In this document: positions 1 to 12,344 of the stretch, one piece after another | How positions within the stretch are numbered: the first letter of the stretch is position 1 | How the letters are laid out: the number at the start of each line of letters is the position of its first letter | Assembly (NCBI GenBank): GCA_032207245.1 | Contig: CM063504.1 | Coordinates: forward strand, 19,380,407 to 19,444,406 | Reading direction: 5' to 3' | Source: Pardosa pseudoannulata | Taxonomy: Eukaryota; Arthropoda; Arachnida; Araneae; Lycosidae | Length of the DNA: 64,000 bases | Translations under genes and position numbers: made by a program | The notes under the pieces: model-generated | Told to the model about the DNA's origin: nothing | What the model saw: the letters and a program-made list of their open reading frames with translations, nothing else | Databases searched by the model: none

Positions 1-46
1 GTGATCCATTCTTCACGTTACCTCTCATTCGAGAATATTGAAGGCG

Positions 47-385
47 TTACAATGGCATGAATGAATAGGCTTTAACCTCTTCGCGACCAAAGTCTCGTAT
101 ACGCGACGCAGTGATTTCACTCTTATCAATCCAGCGTCTCCTCCACGCGATGATATCCGGTTGATATTGAGAGACCAGCGGCGCGTATACGTAATAGGAG
201 ATCTGAACCTTTTATTTTATTTTTAAATGCTAGATTTAATTACTAGATGGCGTAAAAGGCAACGGTTTTCACAACGGTCGATTCGTATTGAATTTAAGTG
301 CTGGTCCTCAAGGGGTTAATCAGTAAGGCTGGTCTCATTAGCAAAAAAGTAGACTGTAGAACTCATAAACCAACCAACCAACTTT
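47..385 (+). repeat. tRNA-derived SINE fragment, split by a MITE
   Basis: The flanks 47-75 and 316-385 join into the body of the SINE family seen whole at 16429-16599: the GGCATG...AATAGGCTTTAA part lies left, and the CAGTA...GGTCTCATTAGC...GTAGACTGTAG part with a CCAACCAACC tail lies right. Removing bases 76-315 plus one TTAA restores the SINE order seen in the other copies. The tRNA-like head is poorly preserved or missing at the window edge. Confidence 0.75.
76..315. mobile_element. piggyBac-like MITE (TTAA target)
   Basis: A 240-bp insertion lies between two TTAA copies (72-75 and 316-319). Its ends CCTCTTCGCGACC and, on the other strand, CCCCTTGAGGACC are imperfect terminal inverted repeats (9 of 13 match, both ending GACC). 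An internal pair of 10-bp inverted repeats, CGTATACGCG at 96-105 and its complement at 182-191, could form a hairpin. There is no ORF, so it is non-autonomous. TTAA duplication with C-rich ends is the hallmark of the piggyBac superfamily; the assignment rests on that and on the clean interruption of a SINE. Confidence 0.8.
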
Positions 386-984
386 TCTCGTGTAATTAAG
401 TTTAAACGAATTCAAGTGACGATCTTCTTGATATTTACAGTTTGTATCTTAGAATATCACCTGCAATAGTTTATGTTCTAACATATACAATTTTTTTTCT
501 TGTAAGTTAAGAGCGTCTTTGAGCTTTATCCTTTAATTTTAGATATCCGAAATATTCGGGAAATTTCTAGCTGTAGAAATTACTATAGCTATACACAGCA
601 ACATGCGTAGAGAGTGCCAATTTCCAAAGTTACAGTTGAGTTCTTTTCGAAAAACTTAAATTTCCTTCGTGCTCCAAACAAAAGTTTATTGGTGAAACAA
701 TGGCCAGTTCTATTCTCTGTAATCCAACCCCTATGGCACTTTTCTGCCCTCAGCCCTTTCTTGTTCATCAATCAACTTTGCTTTCTCGCTGTCTGAAATG
801 ATGGATTGCCTATCACAACTATTTGGCGATAGCGTTATTGCAGGCGAGAACATGCCAATAACGGCAACCCATTTAGCAGTTGTTCCGACTAGGACCCAGC
901 TTTTATCTTGAGATTTTAATCGGGGTGAAGGTGGAGGGGGGTGACGATCTATGAGCAGTAACAAAGAATATTGAGGAATTAATA
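386..984. other. AT-rich stretch, no gene recognised
   Basis: No repeat unit, RNA or convincing coding signal was seen. Short open frames on both strands around 590-960 overlap each other and match nothing I know. Confidence 0.5.
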
Positions 985-1946
985 TGAACTATTTTTAAGT
1001 CATCAGCTGAAAAAAAAGCTTATAGTACCGAGAAGAAATTATTTTGATTCATAAATATGATCTATCCGGTTTTTTTTTTTTTTTTTTTTTGAGAGAGAGA
1101 GAGAGAACGATGCTTTAAATTTTCAAATTCTAATAAATAGTTTGATTTTGAGATTTCCACAGCCATTGAATATCATTTATGTTATTAATTTTACAGATTT
1201 CCTGCTTTTTTAAAGCTAATGTTTTTACAGAAGCCTGAAAGAATACCGACTATTTTTAAGTCATACGCTAAAAATTATCCTATCATGAAAAAAATCAGTA
1301 GTTGTTCTTTTCATTTATACAATATAACGTCTTTTATCTGTGAGGTTTATTTTAAATTTTCAAATTCTAATACTTTTTTTTAAATTTAGATATTTCAGGG
1401 CAAACGAATATTTATTTTAATACTTTTACAGGTTTCCTGCTTTTTTTAAAGGTATTGTGTTTACGAAATTTTAAACGTTCATAGTGTCGACGATGACCAA
1501 TAACACAAACAAAAAACGAAGACTATAACATTTGTTTTTAAACTTTATATCTTTATAGTATCACGATATCTTTAAAAGAGAGTTGTGTTTTAAATTTCCA
1601 TGTGTAAAACGTTCTTCTGGCTTTTAGATTCCCATAGCAAACGAATATATTTTTCTATTGCTTTAACGAATTTCCTACTCTTTATGTTATTACTTTTGTT
1701 GTTTTAAGAACTACTGTGACTTGAAAATTTTTAATCATGATATTGAGAAGTAATAAAACGTCGTAGGTTATAAATTTAAAATAACAAATAAGAACTGTTT
1801 ATTTATGAAAAGAAGAAAACATATTTCTCCTAAATGTATTTTGTTATTACTGAACTGATGTTTATTATCTTTTAATTTGTTTCACACTTATATCATGTAT
1901 ATGATGAACGTTTTAAAATTCCCAATTAGGAAACATTTCGTACCGT
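985..1946. repeat. Degenerate ~237-bp tandem repeat
   Basis: Landmarks recur at a roughly constant distance: TCCTGCTTTTTTAAAG near 1199 and 1435 with a decayed version near 1672, and CAAACGAATAT at 1401 and 1638. The stretch also holds a poly-T run (1070-1090) followed by (GA)n (1091-1106). The units are strongly diverged. The same CAAACGAATAT...CTATTGCTT words form the core of the sharper array that follows, so the two are probably related. Confidence 0.6.
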
Positions 1947-2576
1947 TTTGTTATTCTCGAATCAAACGAATATTAATTCTATTGCTTCAATATATATTTC
2001 TATTGCTTCAATGGACTTCCAACTCTATTTTTTTTCCAAGAGTTATTGTATCTATTTTGTTATTCTCGAATCAAACGAATATTAATTCTATTGCTTCAAT
2101 ATATATTTCTATTGCTTCAATGGACTTCCAACTCTATTTTTTTTCCAAGAGTGATTGTATCTATTTTGTTATTCTCGAATCAAACGAATATTAATTCTAT
2201 TGCTTCAATATATATTTCTATTGCTTCAATGGACTTCCAACTCTATTTTTTTCCAAGAGTGATTGTATCTATTTTGTTATTCTCGAATCAAACGAATATT
2301 AATTCTATTGCTTCAATGAACTTCCAACTCTATTTTTTTTCCAAGAGTGATTGTATCTATTTTGTTATTCTCGAATCAAACGAATATTAATTCTATTGCT
2401 TCATAATATATTTCTATTGCTTCAATGGACTTCCAACTCTATTTTTTTCTAAGAGTTATTGTATCTATTTTGTTATTCTCGAATCAAACGAATATTAATT
2501 CTATTGCTTCAATATATATTTTTATTGCTTCAATGGACTTTCAACTCTATATTTTTTCCAAGAGTGATTGTATCTA
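1947..2576. repeat. 109-bp minisatellite, about six units
   Basis: The phrase TTATTCTCGAATCAAACGAA starts at 1951, 2060, 2169, 2277, 2365 and 2473, giving spacings of 109, 109, 108, 88 and 108. The short unit lacks one of two copies of an internal ~21-bp sub-repeat (CTATTGCTTCAATATATATT). Units are nearly identical. Open frames crossing the array (1877-2390) are translations of the repeat and not genes. Confidence 0.93.
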
Positions 2577-4087
2577 TAAGATTTGAAATGTTGATAACGA
2601 CAGATAATAAAATGTAGTTTAATTGTAAATCAGATTAATAAGTAAGAATTATTTATATAAGTAGAAGAATAAGTATGAAAATAGAAATTACAATCAAAAT
2701 TAATTAAATTTACTATAATAATTTGAAACATAAATATCAAACAGTTATTGAGATCTATTTATAACTTAGTTATAAGTTTAAAATTAATAAATTTCACACT
2801 TCAATGCAAATAAAAAAAAGGGAGGTTTTGCGCTTAAGGTATTCTTAAAAGAAAATCATTAATCGTAAATCCCTTATTATTTGTTATTTCATCTATCATT
2901 ACAGACGTTTTAGAATCTTCTAGTTGCCATCCTCTGAAAAGAAATTATTAACAAGCTGCACATTAAGGTGAATTCTAGGAAGCTTCCCTATCTTTTCAAT
3001 TCCAAACGGAAATAAAATTATTTATAGAATTTTCCCATGGCAACCAATGTACTGGGACTTTTTAGAATAGAAATTTTCAGGAGAAGAGTGTTTCTTTTAT
3101 TTCATGATCATCTTGCTTTTAATGGAGAATTCTGATACAAGAATATCTTTTATATGATTATCTTTGTATATATTTGTATCCCTTTTACGTTGCAGTATCG
3201 ATGCAGTGTGATAACGAAACACTCTGCAAATAACTTTATTTACAGTGTTTAGCCTTGAACTGAAATTTTTTTCCACATTTGGCTCATGAAGTTTGTTTTT
3301 AAAACTCCATTCTTAAAATAACTTAACTCGCTAAGTGTTTTATACATATAAAAAATTCCTCTTTCTCCGTTTTTTTAGTTCTATGTTCTTTAATGTGTTC
3401 CAAAACTACACTTTAAGATCTATAATTTGTTACGTGTTTACTTGATCTTCTTTTTGACAAAAGCAAAAATCTAGAGAAAGTCGATAAATGTAAACTAGAT
3501 TGATCGTTGATGAATTTGTATTTCGGTATTTCGTTTGTTCAGGTGTTTATCCGAATAAAGATTTAGAAATGGATACAACCTTTGACTCTTCTCTAATCAA
3601 ATCCAGTGCTTTTGCGCAAAATATATATAAAAAGCAGAATATCAGTTCAAAGATATTGGGTAATGAATGATATTTTGTCACCTTCTGTAATTAAATCTAA
3701 ATTACTCTGTGCTATTTTAGTTCTTCTTTAGTTCTATTTTTATCTTTACTCTTACTTTTTTGGAAAGATGTTATTAAATAAATTTGAACTAATCTCTGTC
3801 GCGTTGAAATGAAAATTTTTCAAACAAAATTCACTGAATCAAGTTGCAGTTTAAAATTTCTTTGTCAATCTTCACATTAAAATGCTATTAAAATTATTGA
3901 ATTAATATTTATAAATATTATTTTATTAGTAATTAACAATATACGCAAATATAGGAACAAATTCATGATGGTTTTGTTAGCTTTATTTGAGAGAATAATT
4001 AATTAGCAAGATTTTCAGTTGTTTAAATTCTTATTAAGATAATATCTGTCGGTAGCCAAAGCTACTCGCATATGTAATCAGGAATAA
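2577..4087. other. AT-rich stretch, nothing recognised
   Basis: Low-complexity, AT-rich sequence with no repeat array, transposon end or coding signal that I can support. Confidence 0.5.
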
Positions 4088-4088
4088 A

Positions 4089-4157
4089 GATTTTCCGACC
4101 TGGAAACGAACCCAGGCCGTCAGCGTTAAAGCTGAGCAATTACCATTAAATCCCCAA
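4089..4157 (-). pseudogene. tRNA-like sequence (tRNA pseudogene or SINE head)
   Basis: On the minus strand the block carries a D-arm-like TGGTAATTG segment, a potential anticodon stem TCAGC/GCTGA, and a TpsiC-like arm GGGTTCGTTTCC with a CCTGG/CCAGG stem. The anticodon loop is 6 rather than 7 nt and the T-arm is one base out, so it is unlikely to be a working tRNA. No SINE body of the main family follows it. Confidence 0.4.
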
Positions 4158-4401
4158 CACATATGTAAAGAGAAAAAAATGAGGATAGCAACGTACTTTT
4201 TAAAATGAATTAATTTATCCATAAGTGATTTTTATTGATTCATGTACTGTCCACGAAGATACGTTTGTACTCAAAATTTCAGCTCAGTTGGAGATCGGGA
4301 AATTAGCGAAAAATCGACTACAGGCTATAGACCTAGACAAACTAACAGCGCGAGAAAAATAAAATCATACAAAAATACATAAGCCTTCTATTTTCGATAT
4401 A

Positions 4402-4758
4402 ATGGCAATTCTTTTAACATCTAGCGTGCGAACCAAACCGACTCTAAATGAGCCCCTTTTTTTATCCAAGAAATTCTCGGCTGTTGCCAGTACCTTGGAG
4501 ATTGGCCTAAAAGCATCTCACAATTTGTACCGTCGTATATCAGGAGAATGGAGTGAGAAAGAATACCCTCCAGACGACATGGGGGTGGGCGTAACAATTT
4601 GGGACTGGTACCCCCACGTACGATTTCGCGCTCGCCGAGACGCGATTAAAGAGGAGTCGACAGAACGGAGGCACACCACCAGTCGACGGGCACGAGTGTC
4701 GAGTGATGGGGGCCTAAGAGAGCGTATTCGACCGGAACTGGATGGCGGAACGAAATAA
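4402..4758 (+). CDS. Hypothetical 118-codon ORF in a GC-richer island
   Basis: I do not recognise the product. It starts at an ATG and stays open for 118 codons. The second half is rich in Arg, Glu and Asp, with no membrane segment, cysteine pattern or catalytic motif. The surrounding island (about 4400-5130) has markedly more GC and CpG than its neighbours, which by itself lengthens chance ORFs. It could be a first exon or promoter-proximal sequence of a host gene, or simply non-coding unique DNA. No convincing splice partner was found. Confidence 0.2.
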   Translation: MAILLTSSVRTKPTLNEPLFLSKKFSAVASTLEIGLKASHNLYRRISGEWSEKEYPPDDMGVGVTIWDWYPHVRFRARRDAIKEESTERRHTTSRRARVSSDGGLRERIRPELDGGTK

Positions 4759-5130
4759 AAAAAGCGAAGCCCTTGTTACGATGAGATATGCGATCCATCT
4801 TTTTATAGAATAAGCGCAGAATTCGTTCCCACGCTTGTCTTCCATTCCCTAAATGGCATAACTTGCTACCAGTAGCATGCGACGGGGCATTTTAATTCAA
4901 GGCCTGAATCCATCAAGAATTTTGACGTCGTAACCAGCGTTTGAATGCGGGCGTACCCTTTCGATCCTGTTAAGCTCATTATAGTAACGAATCAATAAAG
5001 CGTTAATAGAATGTAAGGCGTTGTTTTCCAACTCCTGTTGCAGGGCTACTAGTACCTATGAGGCATTGACTTCTTTAATTCAATCTGATTTCTTGCTACT
5101 AGCAAGACCAATCATGTTTATAAGGAGTTC
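4759..5130. other. GC-richer unique sequence
   Basis: The compositional island of the ORF upstream continues here. The sequence is complex rather than repetitive and has no transposon ends that I can see. A conserved non-coding or gene-edge region is possible. Confidence 0.3.
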
Positions 5131-6130
5131 CAGAGCAAGCATCTTGATTACTAAGTACACACATCAATGTTTACATGACAAACGGGAAACAAACTGAGCA
5201 AAATAATTCATTTAAAAAGAAATGAGCTGTATTGATAATTTTTACATAATCCCAAATTGCATTTTGTCAAAAATGTGTACTCATTCAAAATAGTCCATCA
5301 TGCAAAATCGGTATTCATTTAAAACAGGAATAGGGAAATACTGACTACATTCTGAGGATCTTGTGCAATATTTTCCTCTTGAGAAATAGTCTCTATTTTA
5401 CTACAGTTGATTTCTTGACCATAATTATACCATTGTGTTATTTTTTATGAGATTCTTCCATAGTATTTCATCCTGTCAACCCACCTACAAAGAAATATAT
5501 TAAGAGAACACTGCGGATAATTTGCTTGGGTTAATGGATTTTTTTAAAAAACTACATAAAGGGAAAGCTAAACTTAAAATTACAAGTTAATTTTCTATTA
5601 TGTAATAAAGTCTTAGGCATTTTTATTTAAAAAATTGAATACTGCATTTTTGTTCTTAGAAAAATGTCTAATTTAGTTTGAAGACCCCGGCTATTGCCAT
5701 TCTAATAAGTTTGATAATCAGACACTGTCTATTATTAATCTACTATTGTTTATACAATAAGTTATAAATATTATTTCTAATTAAGCTAAGTCACTCGTGA
5801 TAGACAGACAGGATACTCTAATACAAGTTGAGAATCAATAAATTTTGTACAAAACCAACAAACCGAAAAAATACGACATTGATGTGAGTTAATAAATTGA
5901 AGTTATTTGGATTAATTTCATATCATATAAAGGGATAATAAATGTTCAGAGGCTTGAAAAATTCGTTCCAGACAGGATTTATTTTACAAGACCCTAAACT
6001 TTAAGACCAAGATCCTTTCTCTAAAGAATGCACCCATTTCAAAGTTTGATTTTTATAAATGGATTAAATTTTTACTTCATATGAAAATGATCCTTTTTTT
6101 TATTCTTTAGATAAATAATTGATTTAATAA
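5131..6130. other. AT-rich stretch, nothing recognised
   Basis: No gene, array or element end could be supported. Confidence 0.5.
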
Positions 6131-6132
6131 GT

Positions 6133-7140
6133 TTGACATCAGGATCATTCTTAGTACAAGATTCTTGTTCGAATAAACCCTAGAGTAGTCTTAGTTTTAT
6201 AAATTAAGAAAAGTCTTGGCACCTTAACAAAAGTCTCTTAAACACTTGGCATGCGGATATACTTCACAGTCAACTTACGCGTGAAGCGGCCGTTTTGAAT
6301 CGCGCGAAAGTTTAGTTATTCAGAAAAATCACAGTAAATCGAAAACTACTTTGTTTTTGTGAACGAAACTTTTTTTTATTTTACACTTTAATACTGTATG
6401 ATTATTTAACAAAAAAAAATATTTTTACGAAATCACAAAAATAAATTATTTTTAAAATTAAACTCCGATAATCTGTCAGCTCATATTTCTTCATCACTAT
6501 CTTTGTCACAATGGCTCATTTTATCAATTTTGTATTCAACAATAAAAAAACCAAGCTTCAAGTTGACAAAACACGACTTGTACATTGGAGCTAGGAATTC
6601 GATTGAAGACGAAATAACGCAACAAAAGACCGAGTAACTTGACAATCATAACTTGTGGAAAGAAAAAATTCAAAGCTTTGCATAGCGACGCAAACACATA
6701 TAATGTCACACATACATATACGTGTTTAGGTGATTTGTGGTGGTTAGCGAGTATTCACCACAAATCTACTAAATACGTATTTTTACTTGACTCGCGCTCC
6801 AGTGACAGACTGCAAAAAACGTAAAAATATGTTGCCCGCATGAAGTGTAGAAGCATGGATGCATGAAAGAATACAAAACCCGTATAAGTAAATGTAAATC
6901 CACAATAGTACAGGAACAGATAGAAAATTAAATTGTTACAAATTCGATAAGTTTGACATCAGAATCAATCTTACTTTAAAGTTCTTGTTCGGATAAAACC
7001 CAAAGTAGTCCTAGTTTCAAAAATTAAGAAAATTTTTCAAATTAAAAACAAAGATGCATGAAATAATACAGAACCCGAATAGTAAACGTAAATCCACGGT
7101 AGTATAGGAACAGCACTGATTGAAAAATAAAATTATTACA
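6133..7140. repeat. Diverged ~190-bp tandem repeat, interrupted
   Basis: A block beginning GTTTGACATCAG (6137-6215) recurs at 6951-7035. A second block beginning GATGCATGAAA and ending near CAGGAACAG occurs at about 6859-6940 and 7053-7115. The order block 1, block 2, block 1, block 2 is broken between the first pair by about 610 bp of foreign sequence. Confidence 0.6.
6242..6848. mobile_element. Candidate non-autonomous DNA element
   Basis: The ~607-bp interruption of the ~190-bp repeat starts ACACTTGGCATGCGG and ends with the complement of ACACTTCATGCGGG, an imperfect terminal inverted repeat. TTAA occurs at the left edge (6239-6242) but is not visible on the right. Inside, an 11-bp inverted repeat GATTTGTGGTG (6732-6742) pairs with 6756-6766 across a 13-nt spacer. 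There is no transposase ORF. The superfamily is uncertain. Confidence 0.4.
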
Positions 7141-7560
7141 GTGTATACAGCTAAGATTATAAACTTTAATGAAGTACTATGTTTTATGAATTTTAATATA
7201 GTAATACACACAATGCTGCTAAAGCAATTTCCAGTCAGGTCAAGGAATTCAACTTCGAAAGCCATAACTTTTAAGGATTCTAAAACCTTTTTGTTGCTGC
7301 GGTTGATTTCGTCACTTCTTTTTTTTTATATAATGAGGATTCAAAGAGATCTCTTGTAACAAAATTCCTATTTCATCCGAAGTAATATAAGTAAATTATT
7401 TTGAAGGTTTTATACAGTGCTTATGTAAATGACACGTACATAGCTGATGAAGCCAGATAAAATGTTTATTTATTCATTAAACAACATTCGAGTTTTTCAT
7501 TCAATACCTTAGTTTGCATTAATTATTATTAATTATTACAACAATAATCAACAATAAAAA

Positions 7561-7745
7561 TGTTGTTTATTGTTGCTTTATGTTCTCGAACATTCTAGAT
7601 CTTTCTTTAATATGTAAATTAGTTATTTCTCGAATATTCTGTTTGGGTATAAAAGCTGATACCCACTAGTTGTAGGCAACTTTTCGATCTTGTAAAGTTG
7701 CGAGTTGCTACTCAGGTTCAATAAATTCGTCTGTTAAGTTAAACG
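7561..7745 (+). promoter_or_regulatory. Promoter-like block, possibly a solo LTR
   Basis: Two heat-shock-element-like arrays (TTC-n2-GAA-n2-TTC) lie at 7583-7599 and 7627-7639. They are followed by TATAAAAG at 7648-7655 and an AATAAA signal at 7720-7725, only about 70 bp after the TATA box. A TATA box and a polyadenylation signal this close together are typical of an LTR U3-R-U5 rather than a cellular gene. No TG...CA boundaries or target duplication could be fixed, and no ORF follows, so a solo or decayed LTR is the best guess. Confidence 0.45.
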
Positions 7746-8082
7746 GTGTGTTCATTTGAATCTTCATTCGAATCAATTTATAGTATTTAATATATAAACC
7801 CATTAATACCTAGCGTCACTTTTTAGGGATAGCTAAAATATAGTTTATACATTTTTTTTAAATATTTTATTGGACCCAGCTTTGCTTTTCACCAACGGAA
7901 GTTGACAGTGATGTAACTACAATGTTTTTCAGGACAGAGACTGAACTGAGCTCTCCCAGACATTTTACTAATTTTAACTAAAAATAAAGCATAAATTTAG
8001 AAAAAAAATTTATATAAAATTCAATATTAATATTAATTATTAATAATTACATGAAACATTATATAAAATTTAATATATATAT

Positions 8083-8962
<880 letters not shown>

Positions 8963-10127
8963 TGTAATATGTTAAAATTGTTACATCTATAATAGTTATC
9001 TAAAATTCTCTTTTCCCCCTTCTCACTTTTTCATACCAAATTTACCAGCCATAGAGTATCAGATAAAGGAGTGTTCTGTGACTTAAATTATTTTTACACG
9101 TCTCTCAAAACTAATTCAGGAATAAATGCTAATTTTCAGTGCTCTGATCACATTTTTCAGCCTTCCCATTAAAATTGTTTCGCTTCTCCAATAACTGAAT
9201 TGCAGCACTATGTTTTTCAAGCTAGATTAAATGATAGATGTTTACCCTTGCCTATCAAAACCCGCTGAACTATATCTAACCTCATGGGAATAAAATTACG
9301 TATTTTCGCTCTTGTGTTGGACATTTATGGAAATGTATTATTCTTGTACCATTCGATTTGGAGCACCTGCACTTTTCAGATGGTTGGTTAAACCGTTGCT
9401 TTTCGATCGTTAATAAATGTAAAGTTTCACAATGCTAGACTTGTGTTTCTTATGGAGCCTCAAATGCATTTAGATTAGGAATTCATTTTGCCCATTAAGT
9501 TCGGGTAAACTAAAAAATAGGGGTTAATTTTTAGTGTAATTGGTAAAATATATTTCATTCATTACATATATGTGTGTATGTATAAAAGCCCATGCACATC
9601 CTTGTGTAATATGTTTCAGTAAATGTGTACAAAACTTTGCAGCAAAAATACTAAAATTGAGAAAATAAATAGAAATTTTAAAAATTAAATAAAATCAAAA
9701 TTAAATGGTTGAGTATGCAGTTTTTTTAAAAAATATTTTTTAATATGTGTTTTTATTTCATAGGTAAAAGGTAATCGGTTAAATAACAGAATTACGAGAA
9801 GGGATAGAACACGTCGTGTCTCCCCTCTAGTTGCTGCTCTGCCAAAACTGTCTTTTAAAGCTCATTAAAAAAAATTACATTGATTTTTGTGTATGTTCCA
9901 AATATACAGCACGATGACACAAAGTGTTTGATACCTTGCAACAGATCGTTTACCCTTACGGGTGTAAGGCGTTGTCGATGCCACGTTGAAGAATTCTTTC
10001 AATGTTGTATGATATCCACGAGGTGTATTTTTCTCCTGATTCTGTACCTTTCACTCACCTAAATCCTTCATGCTAGAATACACCTAGACCTACAAATGTA
10101 AACTGTAGCTATACGGCTAGATGCTTA
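8963..10127. other. AT-rich unique stretch, nothing recognised
   Basis: No gene or element end was found. Around 9770-9865 there is a slightly GC-richer patch, with no supportable exon structure. Confidence 0.5.
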
Positions 10128-10931
10128 GTACGCCAACCTTGCTTGAACCCGACGCCTTAATTCTAGCACGCTGGACACTAAGCCATCGCAGGTCCAATCT
10201 TCTTCAACAGCACTACAGCCTGGTGCAGACCAAGGCTTTCTCTGATCTCAAGTTCCATACTAAAGGTTAAATAGTGAATTGTCGCCTGCTTTGCTTGAAC
10301 CAGACACCTTTTGAATCAATCCTAGCACGCTGACACTAAGCCATCGCAGGCCCCGTCTTCTTCAACAGCACTACAGCCTGGTGGAAGCCAAGGCTTTCTC
10401 TGTCTGATCGCAGGCCCCATATAAACAGTTAAATAGTGAATTGTCGCCTGCTTTGCTTGAACCAGACACCTTTTGAATCAATCCTAGCACGCTGACACTA
10501 AGCCATCGCAGGCCCCGTCTTCTTCAACAGTACTATAGCCTGGTGGAGGCCAAGGCTTTCTCTGTCTGATTGCAGGCCCATACAAACGGTTAAATAGTGA
10601 ATTTTCGCCTGCTTTGCTTGAACCCGACACCTTTTGAATCAATCCTAGCAAGCTGGACAGTAAGCCATCGCAGGCCCCATCTTCTTCAACAGCACTATAG
10701 CCTGGTGGAGGCCAAAGCTTTCTTTGTCTGATTGCAGGCCCCATACAAACGGTTAAATAGTAAATTGTCGCCTGCCTTGCTTGAATCCGACACCTTTTGA
10801 ATGAATCCTAGCACGCTGGACACTAAGCCATCGCAGGCCCCGTCTTCTTCAACAGCACTACAGCCTGGTGGAGGCCAAAGCTTTCTTTGTCTGATTGCAG
10901 GCCCCATACAAACGGTTAAATAGTAAATTGC
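10128..10931 (-). repeat. 162-bp tandem array of tRNA-like units
   Basis: GCTTGAA occurs at 10141, 10293, 10455, 10616 and 10779 (spacings 152, 162, 161, 163). Read on the minus strand each unit starts like a tRNA gene: an A-box-like TGGCTTAGTGTCC, then about 35 nt later a B-box-like GGGTTCAAGC. The opening words GCGATGGCTTAGTG resemble the heads of the window's SINEs (GCGATGGCTGAATG). The unit length is close to a multiple of three, so minus-strand frames stay open across units (10484-10934) with a ~54-residue repeating peptide. I regard that as incidental. Confidence 0.85.
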
Positions 10932-11639
10932 CAAATACAGCCCATAAAGTTCGTAGTGCTGTGATTCTATGTCATTATCTTTTCAAATTCACCATATATA
11001 CATTAATTACGGCTTATATAGCAATAAACATGAGTATTTGTATTTCTGTATGTGATTAATCATAATATTAAATTAATTAGTTACAGTTCTATAATTTAAT
11101 TATACTCAGAATATAATAAATAAGTATTATAATTAATGAACGTAGTTTTACAACAGTAGTCGAGTGACAAGTAATGTAATGCCATAAATCTTCCCTTTCT
11201 ATTCTTATTAAAATATGAGAAGGTTGAAATTTAATTTCATCCTTTTATTCTTTTTCGAAAATCATAAAAATACGAAAGGCAGAGAGACGCTTATATTTGA
11301 AATATAAATCTCGTGTGTGATTTTTCTTGTTCCGTGTCAATCAGGAATCCTTATAAATAATCTCTTCCCAAAATGTGCAGAGCATAGGAAAGATATATGA
11401 GATGACATTATTAATTTCGAAAATAAGGGTTGACAGAATTATATTGAATCTATTGGCATTTATTTATTGACTTTTAAGTTAGAATGTCTGATAAATGATG
11501 TTCAAAAGAAAAAAAATCAAGCATTCATTTTTTGATATAAACGATGATAATTAATGAACCGCTTCAAGATTTTTTTAATGTATTAGAATTTCTTTCAAAC
11601 AGTATTCATATTTTTTGCCTGGGGAATTTATTAATTTCG
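10932..11639. other. AT-rich stretch, nothing recognised
   Basis: No gene, element end or clear periodicity is visible. Confidence 0.5.
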
Positions 11640-12344
11640 CATAGTGAAAGTGTATTTTGAAAAAAAAAATATTGTAATTGAACGAATATTTTCCCATTAC
11701 TGACTTCAAAGTTAATTAATTTGGCTTTATTTGATCTAACATGATGTAAATTTTTAATATTGTATAGTACCTAAAAATAGATACATTTTCATTTTGTTGT
11801 ATTTGCTGTGAAATACAGTGCAAATTATCTAAAAAGTTGCCTTTTATTAAAATTATCTAATGAAAGTTGAAATAAATGTCCGCATTCTATACATTTAATA
11901 GTTTGAAAAAACCTAGAGGATTTCTAGGAGTTAATCTAGTAAATATCCAGTGGAATGACAAGTTGAGTAGTACTAACTCAAAATTAATTATGTTCTTTCA
12001 TTAACTCCAACACGATCTAAATTGCTGATAATGTGAGAGTACCTAAAAATAATCAAATATTTATTTCCAAAAAATTTTCTGTAAAATGAAATTTCAGGAA
12101 ATATCTAATATCTATCTGCGAATGTAACTTTCTGGATTTAGCTCGCAAACATTTAAAAAATATTCCGCTTAAACTTTTAATTATTTTATTTTTTATTGAT
12201 TTTAGCGCAATCTAAATTGTTGATAATGCATGGTTCCTGAAAATTTTAATTTATTTAAATTACCGTAAAATGGGATTTAATTGGGACAATGCCTAATAAA
12301 ACTTGATGTAAATTACTGAATTTAATAGTTTTAGTAAACATTTT

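Noticed and set aside
1877..2390. 105- and 114-codon frames
   Set aside because: They are the 109-bp repeat read through; residues repeat with the unit and there is no independent coding signal.
4089..4157. Functional tRNA gene
   Set aside because: The anticodon loop and T-arm have wrong lengths and the acceptor stem is weak.
10484..10934. Minus-strand frames encoding a repeated ~54-residue peptide
   Set aside because: The frame stays open because the tRNA-like unit is close to 162 bp, a multiple of three. No start context, no family match, and unit lengths of 161-163 break the frame elsewhere.
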